Positions 17,643 to 27,098 of a stretch of DNA of 64,000 bases are shown here, piece after piece (position 1 is the stretch's first letter; the number at the start of each line of letters is the position of its first letter). The stretch lies in the NCBI RefSeq assembly GCF_030123245.1, contig NZ_CP126101.1, positions 4,462,501 to 4,526,500 on the forward strand, in the 5' to 3' direction. Position numbers and translations under genes: made by a program. The notes under the pieces were generated by a model that saw only the letters and a list, made by a program, of their open reading frames with translations, searched no databases and was not told the DNA's origin. The stretch is from Lysinibacillus pakistanensis. Lineage in GTDB: Bacteria; Bacillota; Bacilli; Bacillales_A; Planococcaceae.

Positions 17643-18539
17643 CTAGCTTTTCATTTTTGGATCAAGTGCATCACGCAGTCCATCACCCATTAGGTTAAAG
17701 CCGAGAACTGTTAACATAATAGCCAAACCTGGGAATATCATTGTCCATGGAGCATTTAATAAAAACTTCCGAGCATCAGCTAGCATTTTTCCCCACTCGG
17801 GTGCTGGTGCTTGAGCTCCTAGTCCAAGGAAGCCTAGTGCCGCCGCTTCAATAATGGCTGTCGCAATAGCTAGTGTTCCTTGTACAATTATTGGTGTTAT
17901 GGAATTCGGTAAAATATGAGAAAATAAAATTCGTGAATCACGCATGCCAATTGCTTTAGCCGCTACAATATATTCCTCTTCCTTGACACTCAATACTTTA
18001 GAGCGAATTAAACGACCAAAATTCGGAATGTTAATTATTGCTATGGCAATTAATGCATTTTGTAAAGATGGACCTAGCACTGACACTACTGCAATCGCTA
18101 ACAGCATACTAGGGAAAGCAAGCATAATATCAAAAATACGTGAAATAATCGTATCGATCCATTTTCCATAATAGCCTGCAATAATACCAAGTAAACTACC
18201 AACGATTACGGATAAAATAACCGAGAAAAAGCCTACCCATAACGAAATCCGTGCACCATGAATGATTCTAGAAAAAATATCTCGTCCAAAATCATCCGTT
18301 CCAAACCAATGTTCACTGGATGGTGCCAATAAGCGCTTCGCAAAATTTTGTTCATTGATGCCCTGTGGTGCAAGGTAGGGACCAACTATAGCAAGTAAAA
18401 TAAAAAATAGAACAATTCCTGCTCCTATAAGGGAGACTTTACTCTTTTTAAAGCTCCGCCAGCCTTCGAGCCACGGACCTACCGCACGTTCTCGAGTTGG
18501 TACTGCTTCTTTTTTGATATCCATTGCTCCAGTCATCAT
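17643..18539 (-). CDS. Peptide ABC importer, DppC/AppC-type permease
   Basis: A 298-residue inner permease of the oligopeptide/dipeptide family. It has an N-terminal OppC-type domain, six predicted membrane helices and the cytoplasmic coupling loop EEEYIVAAKAIGMRDSRILF at about 186-205. It pairs with the upstream permease to form the channel for the binding protein at 19785. GGGAG lies five bases before the ATG. The substrate (peptides, glutathione or nickel complexes) cannot be told from sequence. Confidence 0.88.
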   Translation of the reverse strand: MMTGAMDIKKEAVPTRERAVGPWLEGWRSFKKSKVSLIGAGIVLFFILLAIVGPYLAPQGINEQNFAKRLLAPSSEHWFGTDDFGRDIFSRIIHGARISLWVGFFSVILSVIVGSLLGIIAGYYGKWIDTIISRIFDIMLAFPSMLLAIAVVSVLGPSLQNALIAIAIINIPNFGRLIRSKVLSVKEEEYIVAAKAIGMRDSRILFSHILPNSITPIIVQGTLAIATAIIEAAALGFLGLGAQAPAPEWGKMLADARKFLLNAPWTMIFPGLAIMLTVLGFNLMGDGLRDALDPKMKS

Positions 18540-18551
18540 TGCAGCTCCCTT

Positions 18552-19556
18552 CTATTTGTATTTAATACGCGGATCAATCACTGTATACAGCAAATCCACA
18601 ATTAAGTTAATCATGATGAAAATAAATGCAACGATTAGAATACCTGATTGAATAACAGGATAATCCCTGAAGCCAATCGCATCATAAATATAACGACCAA
18701 TTCCTGGCCAACTAAAAATAGTCTCTGTTAGTATGGCACCACCTAGGAGTAATCCTGTTTGTAGACCAATTACCGTTAACACAGGAATCACAGCATTCTT
18801 TAGTGCATGCTTATAAACAACAATAAACATTTTTTGGCCTTTCGCTCTTGCTGTGCGTACGTAATCCGAGCGCATTACTTCTAGCATAGAAGACCTTGTG
18901 ATTCTTGCAATAATAGCCATCGGAATGGTCGCAAGTGCTACTCCTGGTAATATTAATCTCTTTACAACTTCAATGAATTGATCAAAGCGTCCCTGAATAA
19001 GGGTATCAAGTAAATAGAAATGGGTTATGGCGGTTATTGGATTTCGAACATCCTCTCGACCAGAAGTAGGCAACCAGCCAAGCTTACTACTAAACGTCCA
19101 TTGTTCCATCAAACCTAGCCAGAATACTGGTACAGATACACCGACTAATGCCACTATCATTGCAATATAGTCGAACCAAGAATTTTGGAACCATGCAGAA
19201 ATAATGCCAGCATTCACACCAATAATGATAGCAATAATCATGGCAAAAAGTGCAAGCTCAGCTGTTGCTGCCAAGTATGGAAAAATTTCTTCTGATACAG
19301 GTAATTTAGTACGTAAGGAAACCCCCAGATCTCCCTGGAAAATACCTGACAAATAACTAAAATATTGTGTATACCAGGGTTTATCTAATCCTAAACTTGC
19401 GTTTAATGCCTCGACCGCCTCTTTTGTCGCCTGTTGTCCTAAAATAACCTTAGCTGGATTACCAGGTATTGCACGTATCAACATAAAGACGATAAAAGTC
19501 ATTCCAAGCAAAACTGGGATTAGTTGAAGTAAACGTCTCCCCATATAGTGAAGCAT
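18552..19556 (-). CDS. Peptide ABC importer, DppB/AppB-type permease
   Basis: A 334-residue permease with the family N-terminus (RRLLQLIPVLLGMTFIVF) and EAA-type coupling loop SDYVRTARAKGQ. I chose the third possible start at 19556, six bases after GAGGTG. It is 12 bases upstream of the C-type permease gene. A long stem-loop lies between it and the binding-protein gene, which probably lowers permease expression relative to the binding protein. Confidence 0.88.
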   Translation of the reverse strand: MLHYMGRRLLQLIPVLLGMTFIVFMLIRAIPGNPAKVILGQQATKEAVEALNASLGLDKPWYTQYFSYLSGIFQGDLGVSLRTKLPVSEEIFPYLAATAELALFAMIIAIIIGVNAGIISAWFQNSWFDYIAMIVALVGVSVPVFWLGLMEQWTFSSKLGWLPTSGREDVRNPITAITHFYLLDTLIQGRFDQFIEVVKRLILPGVALATIPMAIIARITRSSMLEVMRSDYVRTARAKGQKMFIVVYKHALKNAVIPVLTVIGLQTGLLLGGAILTETIFSWPGIGRYIYDAIGFRDYPVIQSGILIVAFIFIMINLIVDLLYTVIDPRIKYK

Positions 19557-19700
19557 TTTCATCACCTCTCTATGATTTTCATAATATACTTTGAAGTCTT
19601 TATATACTGTTGAAAGGTTGAGCCTTCACCAAACGGCTTTGAATGTTTAGATGAGTAACTTTCTAACAGGAGAAAATAATTTGATTTTCTTTTACTAGAA

Positions 19701-19752
19701 AAGAATCTGCGAGAATTCCACGGCTTACCCGCAGAAAAGCAAGCAGATTCTT
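19701..19752 (-). terminator. Stem-loop between binding-protein and permease genes
   Basis: A perfect 10-bp stem (AAGAATCTGC, 19701-19710; GCAGATTCTT, 19743-19752) encloses a 32-base loop with its own pairing. On the minus strand it is followed by only TTTTCT, so it is more likely a partial terminator or 3-prime RNA stabiliser for the binding-protein message than a full stop. Confidence 0.55.
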
Positions 19753-19784
19753 TACATCCCTTTTTTTAATTAAAAATGGCTTTA

Positions 19785-21401
19785 CTATTGAATATCTACT
19801 GCATCTAAACGATCAGAGCCAGTAGGATGCGCAATGTAATTTGTAACTTTCTTGTTAGCAGCTAAAATTGGTGTTGAGTGAGCAAGAGGAACCCATGGAG
19901 CATCCTCAGAGATAATGACTTGAGCTTGCTTATAAAGCTCGTTACGCTTGTCCTCATCAATTTCAGTTTGAGCAGCTGTTAATAGCTTGTGTAATTCTTG
20001 ATTGTCATAGAATGTATAGTTGTTAGAATGGATATTATCCCCATCTAATAATGAATATAGGAAGTTATCCGCGTCACCATTGTCGCCTGTCCAGCCTAGT
20101 AAGAATGCATCTGCTTCACCCTTCTCAGCTTTATCTAAATAAGTAGCCCATTCGTATGACACAATTTTAGATTTAATGCCCACATCTTCTAAATTCTTTT
20201 GAATTGCTTCTGCTATTTTTTGTCCATCTGGCATGTATGGACGTGGTACTGGCATTGCCCAAAGCTCAATTTCCTTACCATCATAGCCTGCTTCAGCTAG
20301 TAATGCCTTCGCTTTTTCAGGATCATACGTATAGCCTGTAACCTCATCGTTATAACCAGAAATTACTGGCGGCATTGGGTTTTTCGCTGGCTCCGCTAAT
20401 CCTTCATAAAAAGCATCCACTAATGCTTGTTTATCAATAGCATAGTTTACTGCCTGACGCACCTTTACATTATCGAACGGAGGTCGAGTCACTGTTAACC
20501 CTAGATACCCAATGTTCATAGAAGGACGTTCAATTAGCTGTAAGTTGGCATCTCCTTCGATTGTTCCTTTATCAGATGGACTTAAGCCATCAGCTACATC
20601 AATATTGCCGCTCGTTAATTCAGTTAAACGTGCAGTGTTTTCTGGAATTGAACGATAAATAACTTTATCTAATTTTGGATAGCCATCAATATAGTAATCT
20701 GGGTTTTTCTCAATCGTTATCGAAGCATTACGTTCCCAGCTAACAAACTTGAATGGACCTGTTCCTACAGGATTTGTTGATAATCCCTCTTCATCTGCTT
20801 CAAAAGCTTTCGGCGAAGCAATTGCAAATGGGGACATCGCTAAATTTTTAAGGAATGGTGCCTGTGGTTGGCTTAACTTAAAGACAACTGTATAGTCACC
20901 CTCAGCAGTAACTGATTCTATAATTTGCTTGTCACCAACGACAAATTGAGTTTTAAAATATGGATATTTATCATTACTTGATTTCCAACGTTCAATATTT
21001 TTGACAACTGCCTCAGCATTGAAATCAGTGCCATCATGGAATTTTACACCCTCTTGTAGTTGGAATGTATAAGTTAAACCATCCTCTGATGGCTCCCATG
21101 ATTTTGCTAGACCTGGTTGAATCGTTACATCTTTTTCACCAAAGTTAACTAAAGTCTCATATATATTAGCTGTAACCGTAAAGGATTCACCGTCTGTTAC
21201 AACAGCAGGGTCTAGTGCTACAGAATCTCCACCACGACCATAGACTAATATTTTTGGTTCGTTGCTATTAGCCTTATCGCCACCAGTTGAAGCATCCTTA
21301 CTACCCGTATCCTTAGTATCAGAGCCACCACAAGCAGCTAAGATTGTCGAGAGAACAAGGATAAACATTATACCCAAAGTCCATAGCTTTTTTTTCTTCA
21401 T
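19785..21401 (-). CDS. Peptide-type ABC importer, extracellular binding lipoprotein
   Basis: A 538-residue family 5 solute-binding lipoprotein. The signal peptide has a KKKK start and the lipobox LAAC with the lipid-modified cysteine at C24, followed by a Ser/Gly/Asp linker. The SBP_bac_5 domain covers about 50-530. It captures peptides or similar ligands at the membrane surface for the two permeases. Gene order D-F-A-B-C matches the Bacillus app operon, but ligand specificity is not visible. Confidence 0.88.
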   Translation of the reverse strand: MKKKKLWTLGIMFILVLSTILAACGGSDTKDTGSKDASTGGDKANSNEPKILVYGRGGDSVALDPAVVTDGESFTVTANIYETLVNFGEKDVTIQPGLAKSWEPSEDGLTYTFQLQEGVKFHDGTDFNAEAVVKNIERWKSSNDKYPYFKTQFVVGDKQIIESVTAEGDYTVVFKLSQPQAPFLKNLAMSPFAIASPKAFEADEEGLSTNPVGTGPFKFVSWERNASITIEKNPDYYIDGYPKLDKVIYRSIPENTARLTELTSGNIDVADGLSPSDKGTIEGDANLQLIERPSMNIGYLGLTVTRPPFDNVKVRQAVNYAIDKQALVDAFYEGLAEPAKNPMPPVISGYNDEVTGYTYDPEKAKALLAEAGYDGKEIELWAMPVPRPYMPDGQKIAEAIQKNLEDVGIKSKIVSYEWATYLDKAEKGEADAFLLGWTGDNGDADNFLYSLLDGDNIHSNNYTFYDNQELHKLLTAAQTEIDEDKRNELYKQAQVIISEDAPWVPLAHSTPILAANKKVTNYIAHPTGSDRLDAVDIQ

Positions 21402-21422
21402 TAAATTTCCCCCTATGTTTTT

Positions 21423-22412
21423 TTATATCATTGAATGTTGTATAGCATCATAGAGATGACAAGCAACATAATGACCCGGTTTTACTTCTTGCATTTTTGG
21501 AACTATTTGAGAACATTCTTCCTTTTTAAATGGACATCTTGTATGGAAAGTGCATCCACTAGGCGCATTTGAAGCACTCGGAATATCTCCAGTAATAATC
21601 AATTGTTCACGCTCAAACGTAGGATCTGGAACAGGAACCGAAGATAAGAGAGCCTGTGTATATGGATGAAGCGGCTCTGCATATAAATCCTCACTTGCTG
21701 TCAACTCTACTAATTTACCTAAATACATCACACCAACACGATTACTGATATGACGCACGACCCCTAAGTCATGTGAAATAAAAATATATGTCAGCTTTAA
21801 ATCCTTTTGCAGCTTTTGCAATAAATTTAAAACCTGTGCCTGTATGGATACATCGAGTGCAGAAACTGGCTCATCTGCAATAATTAAACGTGGATTGGTC
21901 ATCAAGGCTCGAGCAATGCCAATACGCTGTCTTTGACCACCACTAAACTGATGTGGATATCGCTTAATATGATATTCATTTAGACCAACCGTTTCTAGAA
22001 GCTCCAAAACCTTCTGCTTTCGATCTTTAGCATTCCCCATTCCATGTACAATAAGAGGCTCCTCTAATATCTTCCCAATATTGTGTCTTGGATTTAAAGA
22101 GGCATAGGGATCCTGGAAAATCATTTGAATATCTCTTCGTGCCTTACGCATCTCATTATTGGATAATTCTGAAATCGCTTTCCCTGCGAATTCTATATTT
22201 CCTTCCGTTGGTTCAATTAATCGCATTAACAATCGGCCAGTAGTTGATTTGCCACATCCCGATTCTCCTACAATGCCTAATGTTTCTCCTTCATAAACCT
22301 CAAAAGAAACATCATCCACTGCCTTCACATCCCCAACCTGTGTATTAAGAATGCCTTGTCGAATAGGAAAGTACTTTTTTAAGCCATCAACTTTCAATAA
22401 AACTTTCGACAT
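21423..22412 (-). CDS. Peptide ABC importer ATPase, OppF/AppF type
   Basis: A 329-residue ATPase with Walker A GESGCGKST (about 49-57), signature SGGQRQR, Walker B RLIIADEP and the C-terminal oligopeptide-transporter extension with cysteines CTFHTRCPFKKEEC, a type found with a possible Fe-S or metal site. AGGAGGTG precedes the ATG. It overlaps the end of the D-type ATPase gene by 26 bases. It forms a heterodimer with that protein. Confidence 0.9.
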   Translation of the reverse strand: MSKVLLKVDGLKKYFPIRQGILNTQVGDVKAVDDVSFEVYEGETLGIVGESGCGKSTTGRLLMRLIEPTEGNIEFAGKAISELSNNEMRKARRDIQMIFQDPYASLNPRHNIGKILEEPLIVHGMGNAKDRKQKVLELLETVGLNEYHIKRYPHQFSGGQRQRIGIARALMTNPRLIIADEPVSALDVSIQAQVLNLLQKLQKDLKLTYIFISHDLGVVRHISNRVGVMYLGKLVELTASEDLYAEPLHPYTQALLSSVPVPDPTFEREQLIITGDIPSASNAPSGCTFHTRCPFKKEECSQIVPKMQEVKPGHYVACHLYDAIQHSMI

Positions 22413-23400
22413 GCTGCCCCACCTCCTGCTTCTCTAGTAAAAAACATCTCGATTTATGCTGCTCTGCTGCTTCATATAAAGGTGGTGTTTCCAGTTGACA
22501 ACGATCCATTGCAAATTCACAGCGTGCTGCAAAACGGCAGCCAACCTTGATACTCCCTGGCTTTGGTACACTTCCTGGTATCGAATAAAGGTTATCCTTT
22601 TTATAACGCATATCAGGTACAGACTTAATAAGCCCTTGCGTATAAGGATGCTTAGGGTTAGCGAATATCTCCTGAATTGGAGCCTCTTCAACAATTTGGC
22701 CTGCATACATCACAATGACACGCTCACATGTCTCTGCTACGACGCCCAAATCATGGGTAATCAATAAAACGGCTGTATTTAAACGTTTATTCAAGTCTTT
22801 CATCAACTGCAAAATTTGTGCCTGAATCGTAACATCAAGAGCAGTAGTTGGTTCATCAGCTATCAAAACCTTTGGATCACAGAGAAGTGCCATCGCAATC
22901 ATGACACGCTGTCGCATTCCTCCTGATAATTGATGTGGATAATCTTTTAATAATGACTCAGCACGTGGTAAACCCACCATCTTCATAATTTCAACCGCTC
23001 TTGCAAACGCTTCCTTTTTTGACCACTTTGGTTGATGTATTAAAATTGCCTCTTTTAACTGATCTCCAATTGTAAATAAAGGATTTAAGGAGGTCATTGG
23101 TTCCTGAAATATCATTGCAACATCTTTGCCACGAACTTTTTGCATTTGCTTATCAGATAATGCCGCCAGATTTTTGCCATCCAATAATATTTCGCCACCT
23201 GTTATTTTCCCAGGGGGTGATGGTATTAATCCCATAATGGACAGTGATGTGACACTTTTACCACTTCCTGATTCTCCAACAATCCCCAGTATTTCTCCTT
23301 CATGCACAGAAAAATCGATATCATCAACGGCAGGAATTTGCCCATCATCTGTAAAAAAGGTCGTTTTTAAACCTTTTATTTCTAGCAGCTTTTTCCTCAT
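22387..23400 (-). CDS. Peptide ABC importer ATPase, OppD/AppD type
   Basis: A 337-residue ATPase with Walker [10 protein letters not shown], signature LSGGMRQR and Walker B KVLIADEP, plus the OppD-type C-terminal extension with [15 protein letters not shown]. The first gene of the operon. I place the start at 23400, nine bases after GGAG; a start 15 bases further upstream is open but has no good ribosome site. A sigma-A promoter lies about 100 bases upstream. Confidence 0.9.
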   Translation of the reverse strand: MRKKLLEIKGLKTTFFTDDGQIPAVDDIDFSVHEGEILGIVGESGSGKSVTSLSIMGLIPSPPGKITGGEILLDGKNLAALSDKQMQKVRGKDVAMIFQEPMTSLNPLFTIGDQLKEAILIHQPKWSKKEAFARAVEIMKMVGLPRAESLLKDYPHQLSGGMRQRVMIAMALLCDPKVLIADEPTTALDVTIQAQILQLMKDLNKRLNTAVLLITHDLGVVAETCERVIVMYAGQIVEEAPIQEIFANPKHPYTQGLIKSVPDMRYKKDNLYSIPGSVPKPGSIKVGCRFAARCEFAMDRCQLETPPLYEAAEQHKSRCFLLEKQEVGQHVESFIES

Positions 23401-23493
23401 GCACAATCGCTCCATCCTACCTATATTTTACTTAATTGTATAATTCTATTAATATAATACACTAACTATCATTTAATTCCCTATTTTCAGATA

Positions 23494-23522
23494 ATTCTAA
23501 CTAAAAATATTCTCTCTTTCAA
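23494..23522 (-). promoter_or_regulatory. Promoter of the peptide importer operon
   Basis: On the minus strand, TTGAAA (23517-23522), a 17-bp spacer and TAGAAT (23494-23499) form a good sigma-A match. No CodY or other operator was confidently recognised in this very AT-rich stretch. Confidence 0.65.
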
Positions 23523-23617
23523 TCATTATTATTCTACATAGAAATATATATTTTCTATCCAATTCGACTTACATACTAATTATTTCTTATCAAACGATAA
23601 TATTTTACATAAACCGC

Positions 23618-23665
23618 AAAAAAATAGCCCTCCATTAAAAAATTAAACGGAAGACTATTTTTAAA
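23618..23665 (-). terminator. Terminator of ygaD
   Basis: An imperfect stem pairs AAAATAGCCCTCC (left) with GGAAGACTATTTT (right) around an AT-rich loop and leads into a T run on the minus strand, shortly after the ygaD stop. Confidence 0.75.
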
Positions 23666-23681
23666 TTTTTTATTATAAATT

Positions 23682-25427
23682 TCAATTTAAATGCTGTACT
23701 TGGAATAAATTGTAATAAATTCCTTGCTTGTGCATAAGTTCTTCATGTGTACCACTTTCAATTAATTGTCCATGATCAATGACAATAATTTTATCAGCAT
23801 GTGTAATTGTAGAAAGTCGGTGAGCGATAATTATCGTAGTACGCTCATGTGCAAGCAGCTCTAATGATTCCTGAATAAGTGCTTCACTTTCTAAATCCAA
23901 TGCAGAGGTAGCTTCATCTAATATTAAAATAGGTGGATTTTTTAAAAATACACGAGCGATAGCGACACGCTGCTTTTGACCACCAGATAATTTCACACCG
24001 CGCTCCCCAACCTTGGTGTCATAGCCATTTGGCAAGCTCATGATAAAGTCATGTGCGTTGGCTGCCTTCGCTGCAGAAACGACCTCTTCATCCGTAGCAT
24101 CTGGTTTGCCCATTAAAATATTCTCTTTTACGGAATCACTGAATAAAATATTATCCTGTAACACGATGCCTATTTGTGAACGTAATGAATGCAAGGTTAC
24201 ATCCTTCACATCATAGCCATCAATACGCACTATACCATTTGTTGTATCATAAAAGCGTGGGATCAAGCTGATAATCGTGGATTTTCCGCCACCACTCATG
24301 CCTACAAATGCCACTGTCTCTCCAGGGTTAATGGTAAAATGAATATTGGATAAAATTTTCGAGCCATCAGCCTCATATTGAAAATTCACGCTGTCAAAGT
24401 GGACCTCACCATTTACCCGTTTTAACTCTACGGCATCAGTCTTATTTTTCACCTCATAAGGTTCGTCCATTAATTCAAACATTCTGTCCATTGAAGCAAT
24501 TGACTGCGTTAATGTAGTAGATGAACTAACTAAACGGCGAAGTGGACCATAAAGTCTTTCAATATAGGCAATAAAGGCAACCATCGTTCCTATGGACAGA
24601 GGCCCATTTATAACCTGATAGCCTGCATAGGCAATGACTAACAACGGAGCTACATCCGTAATGGTATTCACTACAGCAAAAGATTTCGCATTCCATTTTG
24701 TATGATCCAAAGCCTTCTCTAAAAATTCACCATTTGCTTGATTAAATAATTTTTGTTCATGCTTTTCGAGTGTAAAACTTTTAATTATGCTCATTCCAGC
24801 TACTCGTTCATGCAAATAACTTTGCACACCTGCAAGTGCCTTGGAGCGCTTTCTAGTTAAATCCCTTAGCTTACCAAAAAAGTACTTCACACTAAATGCA
24901 TAGAATGGGAACGCAATCAATGCTACAAGTGTCAGCTTAACATCCATTGTCAGCATAATTATGACGGCAATAACAATTGTGGCAAGATCTAGCCAAACAT
25001 TCATCAAACCAGTCATGATAAAGTTCTTTGTTTGTTCCACATCATTAATCACTCTTGAGATAACATCGCCGGCTCTTGTATTTGCATAGTATCTTAAACT
25101 TAGTCGCTGCAAATGGGCATAGATTTCCTTTCGAATATCAAAAAGCACCTTATTACTAACATGTTGAGCGAAATATTGACGGTAATACTCAATTGGCGGC
25201 CGAATGATAAAGAACACAATGATGGTACCACCTAACCAATAAAATAATTCTTTTGTTTTCTCTGCATCTGATAGATGATTCGCAGGAATAATATCATCTA
25301 ACACAATTTTTATAAGCAAGGGGATAAATAGCGGAATAGCAAACTTCACTATACCAATTAATATCGTTAAAATAATTTCCCAAGTATATGGTTTTACAAA
25401 ACGCATATACCGCTTTATACTACCCAT
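23682..25427 (-). CDS. ygaD: YgaD, ABC exporter half-transporter
   Basis: A 581-residue fused membrane/ATPase half-transporter of the MsbA/BmrA type, acting as a homodimer. Six membrane helices cover about 15-310, then the nucleotide-binding domain: Walker [10 protein letters not shown] (about 376-384), signature LSGGQKQR and Walker [10 protein letters not shown]. It probably exports drugs or lipids; the substrate is unknown. Location next to ygaC matches Bacillus subtilis YgaD (580 residues). Confidence 0.88.
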   Translation of the reverse strand: MGSIKRYMRFVKPYTWEIILTILIGIVKFAIPLFIPLLIKIVLDDIIPANHLSDAEKTKELFYWLGGTIIVFFIIRPPIEYYRQYFAQHVSNKVLFDIRKEIYAHLQRLSLRYYANTRAGDVISRVINDVEQTKNFIMTGLMNVWLDLATIVIAVIIMLTMDVKLTLVALIAFPFYAFSVKYFFGKLRDLTRKRSKALAGVQSYLHERVAGMSIIKSFTLEKHEQKLFNQANGEFLEKALDHTKWNAKSFAVVNTITDVAPLLVIAYAGYQVINGPLSIGTMVAFIAYIERLYGPLRRLVSSSTTLTQSIASMDRMFELMDEPYEVKNKTDAVELKRVNGEVHFDSVNFQYEADGSKILSNIHFTINPGETVAFVGMSGGGKSTIISLIPRFYDTTNGIVRIDGYDVKDVTLHSLRSQIGIVLQDNILFSDSVKENILMGKPDATDEEVVSAAKAANAHDFIMSLPNGYDTKVGERGVKLSGGQKQRVAIARVFLKNPPILILDEATSALDLESEALIQESLELLAHERTTIIIAHRLSTITHADKIIVIDHGQLIESGTHEELMHKQGIYYNLFQVQHLN

Positions 25428-25460
25428 TTCTAATCACATCCTTAACGGGTCAAAAAATCA

Positions 25461-25501
25461 ATTTCGCCTTGGCGTAATTGTAGCTGCCTCTTTGCTTTCG
25501 C
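25461..25501. repeat. Dispersed intergenic repeat, copy 1
   Basis: A 28-base block starting ATTTCGCCTTGGCGTAATTG is identical to 61177-61204. The similarity continues with three mismatches through GCTTTCGC. A CGCC-TT-GGCG mini-hairpin lies inside. It sits upstream of ygaD and has no open frame with a ribosome site. Confidence 0.8.
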
Positions 25502-25631
25502 TACAGAAGATAAATGGACATTCCAAACTGAATGCCCAAACGTAATTATAGCAATATTTCGTTTTAAGTACATGTAATATGACTTTGCGCGGACTATTTT
25601 ACAAACCTAATTACCCCATCTACTTAAAAGA

Positions 25632-25663
25632 CAAAAACACCCATTAGTAAAAACTAATAGGTG
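25632..25663 (-). terminator. Terminator of ygaC
   Basis: An 11-bp stem with one wobble (CACCCATTAGT, 25638-25648; ACTAATAGGTG, 25653-25663) and a 4-base loop is followed by TTTTTGTC on the minus strand. Confidence 0.88.
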
Positions 25664-25667
25664 CTAC

Positions 25668-26216
25668 TTAACAATCATCTGCTTGCATATCGAGCTGAAA
25701 CTTATAACGGTTTGTCCAGGCATCGATGAAATCAGGTGCAAAGGGTCCTCTTTTTTGTTGAATCCAGCTAATTAATTTATCGACATTGCGCTTTAGAATT
25801 TTATCAATGACATCTGGATAAGACATTTCTTTCCGGTGTAGCTCATATTCATCTTCATCTAAAAGTGAATAAGACATATCAGGGAATACTTTAATGTCTA
25901 AATCATAGTCAATATATTTAATGGCATTATTATCGAAAACAAATGGTGAGCTTAGATTACAATAATAATACACACCGTCCTCACGCAGCATACAGATGAT
26001 GTTAAACCAGTGCTCCGCATGGAAATAACAAATAGAAGGCTCTCTCGTTAGCCAGGTACGACCATCGGATTCTGTCACAAGCGTCCGTTCATTCGCACCG
26101 ATAATGATATTTTTCGTTCCTTTTAACACCATTGTTTCTTGCCAAACCCGGTGGATACGGCCATTGTGCTTATAACTATGTATTTGTATCGTTTCTCCTT
26201 CTACCGGTATTGCCAT
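25668..26216 (-). CDS. ygaC: YgaC, DUF402 nucleoside tri-/diphosphate phosphatase family
   Basis: A 182-residue DUF402 protein. Conserved acidic motifs are [13 protein letters not shown] (about 100-112) and DEDEYE, the presumed metal site of this fold. Staphylococcal relatives hydrolyse nucleoside tri- and diphosphates, which supports the name, though activity here is inferred. It lies between ygaD and sspE as in Bacillus, but with a 42-bp repeat array now in its upstream region. An extended -10 promoter is visible. Confidence 0.82.
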   Translation of the reverse strand: MAIPVEGETIQIHSYKHNGRIHRVWQETMVLKGTKNIIIGANERTLVTESDGRTWLTREPSICYFHAEHWFNIICMLREDGVYYYCNLSSPFVFDNNAIKYIDYDLDIKVFPDMSYSLLDEDEYELHRKEMSYPDVIDKILKRNVDKLISWIQQKRGPFAPDFIDAWTNRYKFQLDMQADDC

Positions 26217-26269
26217 TTTTGAAGCCCACCTTTTCGTCTATGCTACCTAAATCTAGCAGTCTCTAGTAT

Positions 26270-26278
26270 ATTATAGCA
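26270..26278 (-). promoter_or_regulatory. Extended -10 promoter of ygaC
   Basis: TGCTATAAT on the minus strand lies about 55 bases upstream of ygaC. No good -35 is seen, which is tolerable for an extended -10. Confidence 0.5.
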
Positions 26279-26429
26279 ATGTGTAGGCGAAAGGTGTAGT
26301 TAGAAAACCACAAATTTCCCTGCGTCCTTTTCAAATTCCACAAAAAATTTGAAGAGAATTTCTATTTTTCATGTGAGTCAATGATTTCTCTTCTACTTTG
26401 TAACTGTCTGGGCATAACATTGTTCTTGC

Positions 26430-26746
26430 GACCCGAGCTGTTTCTTCGATTACTTGAGCAATTTTTTTCTCGACCTGAGAGGCTTTTTCGACGACCTGAG
26501 CTGTTTTTCACGCGACCTGAGCGATTTCTTGACTACCTGAGCTGTTTTTCACGCGACCCGAGCGATTTCCTCAACTACCTGAGCAGTTTTTCACGCGAAC
26601 CGAGCGATTTCCTCGACTACCTGAGCTGTTTTTTACGCGACCTGAGCGATTTCTTCGACTACCTGAGCAGTTTTTCACGCGACCCGAGCGATTTCCTCGG
26701 CTACCTGAGCATTTTTTCTCTCGACCCGAGCGATTTCTCTTTCTGG
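26430..26746. repeat. Tandem array A: 42-bp units made of 21-bp half-units
   Basis: Seven units and a partial eighth begin GACCYGAGC, at 26430, 26472, 26514, 26555, 26597, 26639, 26681 and 26723. All are 42 bp except the third, which is 41. Each unit splits into two 21-bp halves beginning GACCYGAGC and TACCTGAGC. Because 42 is a multiple of three, open frames arise on both strands, but the one-base deletion changes the repeat frame inside them. The array lies between ygaC and sspE. Function unknown. Confidence 0.9.
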
Positions 26747-26778
26747 CCCAGCCCTTTTTGGACAATATTAATAATATA

Positions 26779-26820
26779 AAGGAGCTGTCTTTGTAATCTT
26801 TTTGATTTTGACAGCTCCTT
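26779..26820 (-). terminator. Hairpin downstream of sspE, possible terminator
   Basis: A perfect 11-bp stem (AAGGAGCTGTC, 26779-26789; GACAGCTCCTT, 26810-26820) with a 20-base loop follows sspE on the minus strand and leads into an AT-rich but impure T tract. Confidence 0.55.
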
Positions 26821-26852
26821 AGAGGTAAATGCAAATATGCAATTACAAAGTG

Positions 26853-27029
26853 TTATTCACCAAGATCTTGGTTTGTTTTAGTGAAGTTTCCTGAAGATTG
26901 AGCTTTCTTTTGCTCTGCTTTAGCATTTTGCTTTTGCACTTCGTTCACATCAGTTTCAGCACCAAACTCTTGACTTTGACGTTGCATGTTTTTATTTGGT
27001 TGGAAATTTGCATTGTTTTGCTTTTTCAT
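26853..27029 (-). CDS. sspE: Gamma-type small acid-soluble spore protein
   Basis: A 58-residue Gln/Asn/Lys-rich protein lacking hydrophobic segments. EFGAETDVNEVQKQN (about 21-35) matches the repeat of gamma-type SASPs, which are amino-acid stores degraded at germination; the repeat contains the target of the GPR protease. It has one main repeat, so it is shorter than Bacillus subtilis SspE (84 residues). GGAGGTG precedes the ATG. It was found by reading the strand directly. Position between ygaC and mutY agrees with sspE. A sigma-G promoter is expected but was not identified. Confidence 0.9.
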   Translation of the reverse strand: MKKQNNANFQPNKNMQRQSQEFGAETDVNEVQKQNAKAEQKKAQSSGNFTKTNQDLGE

Positions 27030-27098
27030 TTTTCATTCACCTCCACGGTAATTATTGTGTACCGAGGTGAATGCTTTTATGCTTATAAATTTCTTATT

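Noticed and set aside
23126..23443. 105-codon plus-strand frame over the start of the OppD-type gene
   Set aside because: Antisense shadow of a conserved ATPase gene; composition is not protein-like.
26381..26779. 132-codon plus-strand frame with 14-residue repeats
   Set aside because: It is created by the 42-bp array, whose length is a multiple of three. A one-base deletion in unit three switches the repeat from the RPELF to the DPSDF frame, and no ribosome site precedes the ATG.
26571..26834. 87-codon minus-strand frame with RSGRVKNCSGS repeats
   Set aside because: Opposite-strand shadow of the same array; the start lies in a hairpin and no ribosome site is present.
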